Shown here: positions 16,027 to 26,262 of the stretch, one piece after another
Layout: each line of letters starts with the position of its first letter
Position numbering within the stretch: position 1 is the first letter of the stretch
DNA from: Oscillospiraceae bacterium
Lineage (GTDB): Bacteria; Bacillota; Clostridia; Oscillospirales; Oscillospiraceae
Direction of reading: 5' to 3'
DNA: 32,124 bases
NCBI GenBank assembly: GCA_020866945.1
Contig: JAJBVW010000122.1
Span: 1 to 32,124, forward strand
The notes under the pieces: model-generated
Database searches by the model: none
Told to the model about the DNA's origin: nothing
Seen by the model: only the letters and a program-made list of their open reading frames with translations
Translations under genes and position numbers: made by a program

Positions 16027-18669
16027 TTAAATGCCCAGCTTGCGGGCCACGATGTCATCCACAATAGCGAGGGCGTTGTCGGTCATAAGGATGTCCTTGC
16101 CGCCGCCCATAGCGGACTCGGCCTTGCCGCCGCCGTGGCCTCCCGCCACAGCGCAGACCTCCTTGATGATGTCTCCGGCCTTAATGCCCTTTGCCACAGC
16201 TTCTTTGCCACATACCGCCTGGAAGGTCAGCTTCTCCCCGTTGATGCCGGCAAAAACAGCCACACAGTCCGGCTCCTTGTCCCGGAGCTTATCGCCCATG
16301 CGGCGCAGCTCGTCCGTGCCGACGTTAGGAATGGTTGTAGTAAGAACCTTTAACCCGCCAATATTCTTTGCCGCGAACAGGAACCGCTCCACCTCGCCGG
16401 ACATAAGCTGATCCTGCACCTTATAAAGAATCTGGAGAAGAGTCTTTACGTTTTGCAGCACATCCGTCAGCTTTTCTGCCAGCTCCGCAGGCTGAGCCTT
16501 CACCAGCGCTGCGCTCCTGGCCAGAAGATGATAGCTGTCCTCAACCTGTGTGAGGTAAAGCTTGCCCGTAACAGCCTCAATACGGCGAACGCCGGAGGCG
16601 ATGGAGCTTTCAGAAACAATACGGAAGGGGCCGATTTTGGCAGTATTGTCCACATGGGTGCCGCCGCAAAGCTCGATAGACCAGCCGCCCATGTCCACCA
16701 CACGAACCACATCGCCGTATTTTTCCCCAAACAGCGCCATAGCGCCCTTTTCGCGTGCCTGGTCAATAGGCATTTCCTGTATATCCACGTTTAGGCCGGA
16801 CAGTATCTCATCGTTCACCTGTGTGGCAACCTGGCGCAGCTCATCCGGCGTTACAGCAGAGAAATGGGTAAAGTCAAAGCGCAGATAGTCCGCCTCCACA
16901 TAGGAACCGGCCTGATGCACATGGTCGCCCAGAACATTCTGCAAAGCCTTTTGCAGCAAATGCGTGGCGGAATGGGCGCGGCGTATGGCGTTCCGGCGTT
17001 CCACATCCAGCGCCGTCTCCACCTTATCGCCAACAGAGAACCCGCCGGTAATGACCGTGCCGGAATGGAGGTATTTTCCGCCCTTGTTTTTCTGCACGTC
17101 CGTAACGCGGAAAATGTTTTCCCCGTTTTTGATAACACCCTGGTCGGCGGTCTGACCGCCCATCTCCGCGTAAAAAGGCGTTTTGTCCAAAACCAGAACG
17201 GCCTCCGCCCCGGTGGAGATTTCATGGGTCAGCTCCCCGCCCAGCACCATGGCCAAAATTTCACCGGTGTCCGCTGTCTTTTCATAGCCGGTAAACTCCG
17301 TGGGGGTGTTGTCAAGACCGAGGTCAAGGCCCTGCCATGCCTCGCTCATATCGCCGCGGGCCTCTCTCGCCCGCTGGCGCTGCTGCTCCATCAGCTCCTG
17401 GAATCCGGCCTCATCCACGGACATCCCAGCTTCCTCGGCCATGTCCTCCGTCATATCCAGAGGGAATCCATAAGTATCATACAGCCGGAAGGCATCCGCG
17501 CCGGAGAAAACGTCCTGCCCCGCCGCCTTGTGTCCGTTCAGCATATCGGCGAAAATGTGCATACCGGCGTCGATGGTCTTGGCAAAATTCTCTTCCTCGA
17601 CCCGAACGACCTTGGTGATATAAGCCTGCTTCTCCCGCAGGTCAGGATAGGCGCACTCGTTTTCGTGAATCACCATGTCCACAACTTTATAAAGGAACGG
17701 CTCGTTCATGCCAAGAAGCTTCCCGTGGCGGGCGGCACGGCGCAACAGGCGGCGCAGTACATAGCCCCGCCCCTCGTTAGAGGGAAGGACACCGTCACAT
17801 ATCATCATGGTAGCAGAACGAATATGGTCAGTGATGACACGCAGAGACACGTCCATCGTGTGACTTTGGCCATAAGTGGCCCCGGTCAGACGGGAGACCT
17901 CGTTCGTGATGTTCATGACCGTGTCCACATCAAACAGGGAGTCTACGTCCTGGCAGACCACAGCCAGACGCTCCAGACCCATGCCGGTGTCTATGTTTTT
18001 CTGGGCAAGCTCCGTATAGTTATCGTGCCCATCGTTATTAAACTGGGAAAAGACGTTGTTCCAGACCTCCATATAGCGGTCGCAGTCGCAGCCCACGGTG
18101 CAGGTAGGTTTGCCGCAGCCATATTCCGGACCTCGGTCGTAATATATTTCCGAGCAGGGGCCGCAGGGGCCGGATCCATGCTCCCAGAAGTTATCCTCCT
18201 TGCCGAAGCGGAAAATTCGCTCCGTCGGGATACCAATGTCCTCATGCCAGATATTAGCCGCCTCATCGTCATCCAGATAAACGGAGGGATAGAGCCGCTC
18301 CGGGTCAAGGCCCACCCACTCCGGACTTGTCAAAAATTCCCAGCTCCAGGCAATCGCTTCTTTTTTGAAGTAATCACCGAAGGAGAAGTTTCCAAGCATC
18401 TCAAAATAGGTGCCATGACGGGCAGTCTTGCCGATATTTTCAATGTCGCCGGTACGGATGCACTTCTGGCAGGTGCAGACCCGGTGACGAGGCGGCTCCT
18501 GTTCCCCAGTGAAATAGGGCTTCATGGGGGCCATGCGGGAGTTTATCAGAAAAAGGATGTGGTCATGCTGTGGATTCTGCGATATGCTGGGCAGCAGAAG
18601 GGGGCGCGTCGTCTCAAAGAAGGACAAAAACATCTCCCGCAGCTCATTTACACCGTATTTCTTGTTCAT
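16027..18669 (-). CDS. alaS: Alanyl-tRNA synthetase
   Basis: ELREMFLSFFE..., ARHGTYFEMLGNFSFGDYFKKEAI, GPCGPCSEIYYDRG, editing HSATHLLQKAL and CGGTHVDNT, C-terminal DHHA1. Confidence 0.97.
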   Translation of the reverse strand: MNKKYGVNELREMFLSFFETTRPLLLPSISQNPQHDHILFLINSRMAPMKPYFTGEQEPPRHRVCTCQKCIRTGDIENIGKTARHGTYFEMLGNFSFGDYFKKEAIAWSWEFLTSPEWVGLDPERLYPSVYLDDDEAANIWHEDIGIPTERIFRFGKEDNFWEHGSGPCGPCSEIYYDRGPEYGCGKPTCTVGCDCDRYMEVWNNVFSQFNNDGHDNYTELAQKNIDTGMGLERLAVVCQDVDSLFDVDTVMNITNEVSRLTGATYGQSHTMDVSLRVITDHIRSATMMICDGVLPSNEGRGYVLRRLLRRAARHGKLLGMNEPFLYKVVDMVIHENECAYPDLREKQAYITKVVRVEEENFAKTIDAGMHIFADMLNGHKAAGQDVFSGADAFRLYDTYGFPLDMTEDMAEEAGMSVDEAGFQELMEQQRQRAREARGDMSEAWQGLDLGLDNTPTEFTGYEKTADTGEILAMVLGGELTHEISTGAEAVLVLDKTPFYAEMGGQTADQGVIKNGENIFRVTDVQKNKGGKYLHSGTVITGGFSVGDKVETALDVERRNAIRRAHSATHLLQKALQNVLGDHVHQAGSYVEADYLRFDFTHFSAVTPDELRQVATQVNDEILSGLNVDIQEMPIDQAREKGAMALFGEKYGDVVRVVDMGGWSIELCGGTHVDNTAKIGPFRIVSESSIASGVRRIEAVTGKLYLTQVEDSYHLLARSAALVKAQPAELAEKLTDVLQNVKTLLQILYKVQDQLMSGEVERFLFAAKNIGGLKVLTTTIPNVGTDELRRMGDKLRDKEPDCVAVFAGINGEKLTFQAVCGKEAVAKGIKAGDIIKEVCAVAGGHGGGKAESAMGGGKDILMTDNALAIVDDIVARKLGI

Positions 18670-18716
18670 TCGTTCCTACCTCTTATTATATTCAAGTTTC
18701 TTGTTTGATGGTCATA

Positions 18717-20060
18717 TCAGGAATAAGGATGTTCCGCCGCAAAAGCGTTAAACTCATCGCTTGTGGAGAAGAACTCCGTCACCCATGTTCCGCTGTCCGT
18801 CTCATAAGAGTACCAGTACCAGTAGTTTGTACTCTCCGGGTTCAGCGCCGCCTCGATAGACGCGAGGCCAGGGTTGCAAATAGGCCCGGCAGGTAAACCA
18901 GCGTACAGATAGGTGTTATAGGGACTGTCTATCGCCAGATCGTCGCTGGTCAGCTCAAAGGTGCTGCTGCCAAGGATATAGTTGATAGTACTGTCCAGAC
19001 CAAGCGTCCAGCCCGCATTCAGACGGTTATAAATAACGGACGCGATAGTGGCTCGTTCCTCGTCGCTGCCGGCCTCCTTCTCGATCAGTGAGGCAATAAT
19101 AATAATGTCATGCATGGTATAGCCCATGGATGCCGCCTGCTCCTCCATTTCCTCTGTCAGCTTGTTGGAGGTGTTGCGCAGGAAACGGTTTATAGCCACT
19201 GTGGCCGACTCGCCCTGATAGAAATCATAGGTATCCGGGAACAGATAGCCCTCCAGGCGGTTTGCGTCTCCCAGCTCCAAATCGGCCAGGAAGTCATAAT
19301 CAAAATCATAATTGGCGGCAGCTTCCTCCAGCTCCTCCACCTCGCAGATGTTGTTTTCCTCCAAAAGCGCAAATATCTGCGAGAGTGTATAGCCCTCTGG
19401 GAAGGTGACGCGGGTGACCTCCTGACTGCCGGAGCCAAACTGCATGGTGGTGACAAGGGCGCGATAGTCCAGCTCCGTGGATACGTCATAGGTGCCGGGG
19501 TCTATCTTTGTGTCCGCACTGGAAAACTGGGAATAGAGCTTAAACAGCCACTTATATTCAATGATGCCGGCGTTTTTCAGCACGGTGGCCACCTGATCAA
19601 TGTCCACCTGTATCTCTTCGCCGTCCTCGTTTACGGCGTTTCCTTCCTCGTTGAAGGTGTCCTCATCGGTGGGTTCATAGGCTTCTATGGTCACCACCGC
19701 GGAAACCTCCTCCTTATTCAGCGCCAGCACGTCCGACGCCATCATCCAGGCGGCGCAGGCCAGCACAATGCTGACGCTGATAACAAACAGCGCGTAAAGT
19801 ATACCTCCGGCGACTCCTACCCGGCCATACCGCCGGAAACGGATGGGCATATAGTCCCTGGCCTCCGGCAAGTCCTCCTCGTCCGTGTAGTCAATGTCGT
19901 CCAGCTCAGAGTCGTATACGAGCATCTGGTCAGCCCGCAGATTCCGTCCTATGGTGGGCGTTACCCGCTCCAAAGGCTCCTGCTTTTGTGGCTTGGCCGG
20001 TTTGTCCTTTTTCTTTCTCTCCATCCAGACAGGCTTATACTGAGGCTTGCTCTCTACCAA
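18717..20060 (-). CDS. mltG: Endolytic transglycosylase MltG (YceG-like)
   Basis: LEGYLFPDTYDFYQG..., IIIIASLIEKEAGSDEERATIASVIYNRL, LDSTINYILG, YNTYLYAGLPAGPICNPGLASIEAALNP; N-terminal cytosolic region then one TM. Confidence 0.94.
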   Translation of the reverse strand: MVESKPQYKPVWMERKKKDKPAKPQKQEPLERVTPTIGRNLRADQMLVYDSELDDIDYTDEEDLPEARDYMPIRFRRYGRVGVAGGILYALFVISVSIVLACAAWMMASDVLALNKEEVSAVVTIEAYEPTDEDTFNEEGNAVNEDGEEIQVDIDQVATVLKNAGIIEYKWLFKLYSQFSSADTKIDPGTYDVSTELDYRALVTTMQFGSGSQEVTRVTFPEGYTLSQIFALLEENNICEVEELEEAAANYDFDYDFLADLELGDANRLEGYLFPDTYDFYQGESATVAINRFLRNTSNKLTEEMEEQAASMGYTMHDIIIIASLIEKEAGSDEERATIASVIYNRLNAGWTLGLDSTINYILGSSTFELTSDDLAIDSPYNTYLYAGLPAGPICNPGLASIEAALNPESTNYWYWYSYETDSGTWVTEFFSTSDEFNAFAAEHPYS

Positions 20061-20120
20061 ATCAGCAGATTCAGCTTCCTTCTTATTCCCTCGTCGTTCG
20101 GAGGTGTTTTGCCGCTGCTA

Positions 20121-20537
20121 TTACTCATCATCGGGAGCTTTACCCTTTACCTCCAGCTTCAAATCATTCAGGTACGAAAAAACGGCGCGGACATGGAAAT
20201 CATCCGACTCCTTCGCCTTCTTTCGGTCGGCACCTTGCTGACCGGCGGGCTTCTGGCCCTTGGCGGAGTCCTTTCCCTGGTGATTCAGCGCAGACAGCAC
20301 CGCATCCACCTGATTCGGATCAGCATCAGCCCAGGCAGCTGTATCGGAGGAAGCATCCTTTGATGATTTCCGGCCGCTTGCCTTTTTTTCACCTGAGGCA
20401 AAAAAATCCTCATCAAAGACAAAGGATTCGCTCTCCCTTGCCGTGTCCTTCTCTGTATTCCCGCCCTGGATGTCTCCATCCATCAGGTCGTCAAAATTCG
20501 GAAGGTCAAAATCGTCATCTGGGGTTCTATGCGACAT
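20121..20537 (-). CDS. Small acidic, probably disordered hypothetical protein
   Basis: MSHRTPDDDFDLPNFDDLMDGDIQ...AVFSYLNDLKLEVKGKAPDDE; RBS GGAGAG; directly upstream of mltG. Confidence 0.65.
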   Translation of the reverse strand: MSHRTPDDDFDLPNFDDLMDGDIQGGNTEKDTARESESFVFDEDFFASGEKKASGRKSSKDASSDTAAWADADPNQVDAVLSALNHQGKDSAKGQKPAGQQGADRKKAKESDDFHVRAVFSYLNDLKLEVKGKAPDDE

Positions 20538-20559
20538 GAAAACTCTCCTTCACAAATGT

Positions 20560-20588
20560 CACCTCAAAAGGCGCTGCGTCATAGTATG
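20560..20588 (+). promoter_or_regulatory. Candidate sigma-K-like promoter cACc-N16-CATAGTATG
   Basis: Near match to mACm-N16-CATAnnnTA upstream of the Cys-rich ORF. Confidence 0.4.
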
Positions 20589-20670
20589 ACTCGGATGAAC
20601 CGCGCACCGCCGCCTATACCGCGCTGGCGGTGGTCACGAAAAATTTCAGCGCGGAGAAAGGGCTTTTAAT

Positions 20671-20793
20671 ATGTTCTGCAATTCCTGCAATAACGGCGGC
20701 TGGCTTTGGATCATCATCATTCTGATTCTTCTGTTCTCCTGCGGCTGCGGCAACAGCTGCGACGGTGGCTGCAACAACGGCTGCGGCTGCTGA
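20671..20793 (+). CDS. 40-aa Cys-rich small membrane protein (absent from the supplied ORF track)
   Basis: MFCNSCNNGGWLWIIIILILLFSCGCGNSCDGGCNNGCGC; 8 Cys, one hydrophobic segment; SD GGAGAAAGG 10 nt upstream; own terminator at 20831. Confidence 0.8.
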   Translation: MFCNSCNNGGWLWIIIILILLFSCGCGNSCDGGCNNGCGC

Positions 20794-20830
20794 ACGGTCG
20801 AGGCAAAGAGATAATTCCGCTTTCCATATT

Positions 20831-20858
20831 GGGGCTCATATGAGCCCCTGCTTTTTTA
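20831..20858 (+). terminator. Rho-independent terminator (perfect 18-bp palindrome plus T-run)
   Basis: GGGGCTCATATGAGCCCC TGC TTTTTT. Confidence 0.9.
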
Positions 20859-21510
20859 TCAGGGAAAATATCTCCTGGCTCTTCTCCTCGGCCTCCCGCT
20901 CCCGGCCGTCCTTTTCCCAGGCTACGACCTGCCAGCCATAATGCGCGGCGGCAAGCTTTCCTGTAGCCAGGCACTGACGGAGATAATGTTCATCCTGCTC
21001 GTGGATGTCCGGCCTCTCTCCCTGAGCCGCCGCACGGCGGCGTATACGGGATAGGGAGGTATTCATATCCACATCCAGATATATCACCATGTCCGGCCTG
21101 GGAAGCTCCAGGCGGATGTATTCAAAATCGTAAAGCCAATCAAAAAACGCGCCCAGTTCCTCCCTGGGAACCTTGCTGCCCTGATGGACGGCATTGGAGG
21201 TTGTATAGCGGTCTGCCAGTATCAGCCCGCCAGACTCATATATTCCGCCCCAGTCCTGCTTATAGGCAGCATATCTGTCCACAGCATAAAACGCGGCGGC
21301 AGCGCAGGCATTTACATCCTCCGGCTTGCTTCCAAACGCGCCGGACAGATAGAGCCTTATCAGCGCCGAGGATTCCTCCTGATAGCGCGGGAATACCGTG
21401 CTGTGAAACTGGATGCCCTCCTGCCGGAAGCGCTCCTGGAGCAGCCTGTATTGCGTGCTTTTTCCGCTCCCATCAATGCCTTCCAGAACAATCAGCTTTC
21501 CGCTCTCCAT
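20836..21510 (-). CDS. tmk: Thymidylate kinase
   Basis: MESGKLIVLEGIDGSGKSTQYRLLQERF, ILADRYTTSNAVHQGSKVP, DMVIYLDVDMNTSLSRIRRR; start at 21510 preferred over 21729. Confidence 0.9.
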   Translation of the reverse strand: MESGKLIVLEGIDGSGKSTQYRLLQERFRQEGIQFHSTVFPRYQEESSALIRLYLSGAFGSKPEDVNACAAAAFYAVDRYAAYKQDWGGIYESGGLILADRYTTSNAVHQGSKVPREELGAFFDWLYDFEYIRLELPRPDMVIYLDVDMNTSLSRIRRRAAAQGERPDIHEQDEHYLRQCLATGKLAAAHYGWQVVAWEKDGREREAEEKSQEIFSLIKKQGLI

Positions 21511-22217
21511 CGACTCATTCTCTCTTTCAATACCGCCGCCGCAAAAAGAGGCAGGCGGCTCTGTCGTTTTATTCTTCCCGGCTCCTGCATCAGGCGATAT
21601 AGCCATTCCAGGCGCAGGCGTATCCAAATATTTGGGGCGCGTCGTTTTCGCCCGGCCAGGACATCCAGACATCCGCCCAGTCCCGCCATGAGGCCCACGG
21701 GAAGCTGTCCTCTGGGCGATGCCATCCAAAGCTCCGGCCTAGGAGAACCGAGGCACACCAGCAGAAGGTCAGGCCGCGCCGCACGTATCGCTTCCAAAAT
21801 CGGTTCCTCATCCGAAAAATAGCCGTCATGTACGCCGCAGACAGCCACGCAGGGAAATTGCTCCTGTATCCGCCGGGCCGCATCCTCTGCTACGCCGGGC
21901 TTTCCGCCCAGGAGAAAAACGCGCCCCTCCATTTTTGCCAGAAGCGCCAGCAAAAAGTCATAACCGCTGACCCGCTCCGGCACGGGGCATTGCAGTACCT
22001 GGCTGGCCCAGACGATGCCGACGCCGTCGGCCAGAGTCATATCCGCGCCTGCAATGGCAGCGCGTAGCGCTTTATCTCTCCGACAGGCCCAGACAATCTC
22101 CGGGTTCGGCGTGCAGACATAGGCGCACCGCTGCCGTCCCATTTCCGCCATAGCCCAAGCTACAGCCTCCGCTGCCGTCACCCGGTCAAAATCAACGCCC
22201 AGGATGGAGGCTCTCAT
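21492..22217 (-). CDS. WecB/TagA/CpsF family glycosyltransferase
   Basis: CTPNPEIVWACRRDKALRAAIAGADMTLADGVGIVWAS...VFLLGGKPGVAEDAARR...LLLVCLGSPRPELWM...GLGGCLDVLAGRKRRAPNIWIRLRLEWLYRLMQEP. Confidence 0.92.
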   Translation of the reverse strand: MRASILGVDFDRVTAAEAVAWAMAEMGRQRCAYVCTPNPEIVWACRRDKALRAAIAGADMTLADGVGIVWASQVLQCPVPERVSGYDFLLALLAKMEGRVFLLGGKPGVAEDAARRIQEQFPCVAVCGVHDGYFSDEEPILEAIRAARPDLLLVCLGSPRPELWMASPRGQLPVGLMAGLGGCLDVLAGRKRRAPNIWIRLRLEWLYRLMQEPGRIKRQSRLPLFAAAVLKERMSRWRAES

Positions 22218-22933
22218 ACCTGAGAAAATACCTCCCCAATATTGCCCCGGACAATCAGGTCGGCCGCGCCGTCTCTCGGCGTCTGTCCCCGGTTTACCAG
22301 CACAAGCTTATGGCCCTGGTAGTAGTTAATAAGTCCCGCCGCCGGATAAACGGCCAGACTTGTGCCGCCAATGATGAGCATATCCGCCCGTGAGATATAC
22401 ATAACGCTCCGCTGAAGGATGTCCTCATCCAGGGATTCCTCATACAGCACCACATCCGGCCTTACGACTCCGCCGCAGGAGCTACACTTCGGCACGCCCT
22501 CACAGTCGTTGATATAATCCGCCGGATAGGCCCTGCGGCATCTGGCACAATAGCAGCGGGCAGTAGAGCCATGAAGCTCCAGCACATTTTTGCTGCCTGC
22601 CGCCTGGTGCAGACCGTCGATATTCTGAGTCAGAATGGCCTTGAGCTTTCCCTCCTGCTCCAGCTCCGCCAGACGGCGGTGGGCTGCGTTGGGCTTCGCC
22701 CCATGCACCACAAGCTTTGCATGGTAGAATCGGTAAAATTCCTCCGGGTCGCGCTCAAAAAAGCTGTGGGACAGGATGGTCTCCGGCGGATAGGCCCACT
22801 GCTGGTTATACAGACCGTCCACACTGCGAAAATCCGGGATGCCGCTCTCCGTAGAGACGCCAGCTCCGCCGAAAAAGACGATATTGTCGCTCTCCGCTAT
22901 CCATTGGCGCAGTTGTTCAATCGCATCGCTCAT
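22214..22933 (-). CDS. Sir2-family NAD-dependent protein deacylase
   Basis: NIVFFGGAGVSTESGIPDFRS, LTQNIDGLHQAAGS, ELHGS, CYCARC...CSSCGGVVRPDVVLYEE; GGAAGGAG SD before ATG at 22933. Confidence 0.95.
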   Translation of the reverse strand: MSDAIEQLRQWIAESDNIVFFGGAGVSTESGIPDFRSVDGLYNQQWAYPPETILSHSFFERDPEEFYRFYHAKLVVHGAKPNAAHRRLAELEQEGKLKAILTQNIDGLHQAAGSKNVLELHGSTARCYCARCRRAYPADYINDCEGVPKCSSCGGVVRPDVVLYEESLDEDILQRSVMYISRADMLIIGGTSLAVYPAAGLINYYQGHKLVLVNRGQTPRDGAADLIVRGNIGEVFSQV

Positions 22934-22982
22934 AATGGGACTCCTTCCCGCCGTTTCCTGTCCGGCCATGATAAATCACCCT

Positions 22983-23011
22983 ATTATAATATATCCAGAA
23001 AGCTTTTTCAA
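22983..23011 (-). promoter_or_regulatory. Promoter TTGAAA-17-TATAAT for the sirtuin-tagA-tmk operon
   Basis: Minus-strand hexamers with 17-bp spacing upstream of 22933. Confidence 0.75.
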
Positions 23012-23063
23012 TAAAAATTCCCGTTTTGTCAGTCTCTCCCAGCCGCACATGGGAGCGAAATGA

Positions 23064-23096
23064 CAAAAAAACACGGGGCAAGCCCGTGTTTTTTTC
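23064..23096. terminator. Bidirectional-type terminator between rpsU and the sirtuin operon
   Basis: AAAAAAACACGGG-GCAAG-CCCGTGTTTTTTT. Confidence 0.9.
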
Positions 23097-23116
23097 TTTT
23101 TTTGAGGTAGAACGCA

Positions 23117-23302
23117 TTAATAATAACGCTTATGTTTGTTCTTCCGTGCAGCTTCGGATTTTTTGCGACGCTTGACGCTGGGAGTCTGATAGTATTCCTT
23201 GCGGCGAAGGTCGTTCATAACGCCAGCCTTGGCACAGCTCCGTTTAAAGCGCTTGAGCGCGTTATCGAGAGATTCGTTCTCCTTCACATGGATTTCCGAC
23301 AT
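23117..23302 (-). CDS. rpsU: 30S ribosomal protein S21
   Basis: [61 protein letters not shown]. Confidence 0.97.
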   Translation of the reverse strand: MSEIHVKENESLDNALKRFKRSCAKAGVMNDLRRKEYYQTPSVKRRKKSEAARKNKHKRYY

Positions 23303-23372
23303 TTTATTTTTCCCTCCCTCCGAATACGCCTCATTATGTGCTTAATATGTGCTCTTTTTTTGAACCTTGGAT

Positions 23373-23401
23373 ATTATAATGTTTTACCGCCGGATTGTCA
23401 A
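23373..23401 (-). promoter_or_regulatory. Consensus sigma-A promoter TTGACA-17-TATAAT for rpsU
   Basis: Minus strand TTGACA ATCCGGCGGTAAAACAT TATAAT. Confidence 0.92.
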
Positions 23402-23408
23402 GAAATTC

Positions 23409-25820
<2,412 letters not shown>

Positions 25821-25823
25821 CTG

Positions 25824-26177
25824 TCACGCCTCTATTTCTGCAATGTTAATTTCCTGCGCGTCGCTCCAAAGGCGCTCCAGGTTGTAAAATTCTCTGGTCT
25901 CCTTCTGGAAAATATGGACGATAAGACATCCAAAATCCAGCAGCAGCCAGTTGCTGTTTCGATAGCCCTCCCGGCGCACCGGCGGCATACCAGCCTCTGA
26001 AAGGCGTTTATCCACCTCGTCATACAGCGTGCGCACATGAGGCGTGGAGTTGGCCGTGCAAATCAGAAAATAATCCGCCAGCACTGTCAGCTCCGTTGTT
26101 TTTAAAAGACGAATGTCAGACGCCTGCTTGTCCGACAGGGCCTGCACCGCCAGTTTTGCCGCTTCAAAAGGTTCCAT
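25824..26177 (-). CDS. rsfS: Ribosomal silencing factor RsfS
   Basis: AVQALSDKQASDIRLLKTTELTVLADYFLICTANSTPHVRTLYDEVDKRL...NSNWLLLDFGCLIVHIFQKETREFYNLERLW. Confidence 0.95.
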   Translation of the reverse strand: MEPFEAAKLAVQALSDKQASDIRLLKTTELTVLADYFLICTANSTPHVRTLYDEVDKRLSEAGMPPVRREGYRNSNWLLLDFGCLIVHIFQKETREFYNLERLWSDAQEINIAEIEA

Positions 26178-26262
26178 TCTCTTTCTCCCGCCTGCATAAA
26201 TTATAATGGTTTCCAAATTTGCAAGGATTTGTCTGTATGCTATATAGGCAGCGTCTCCCGGT

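Noticed and set aside
16864-18708. 614-aa plus-strand ORF opposite alaS (and similar long ones opposite leuS 24414-26000, mltG 19110-20363, glmM 9098-10099)
   Set aside because: Antisense to highly conserved genes with clear catalytic motifs; no recognisable domains or RBS.
18670-18716. Possible T-box upstream of alaS (and upstream of leuS)
   Set aside because: Upstream gaps are about 47 bp and 3 bp, far too short for a T-box leader.
20556-20670. Upstream ORF MSPQKALRHSMTRMNRAPPPIPRWRWSRKISARRKGF ending TAA directly against the microprotein ATG
   Set aside because: Looks like a cationic Trp/Pro/Arg leader peptide, but has no Shine-Dalgarno and would start before the putative sigma-K -10; likely chance.
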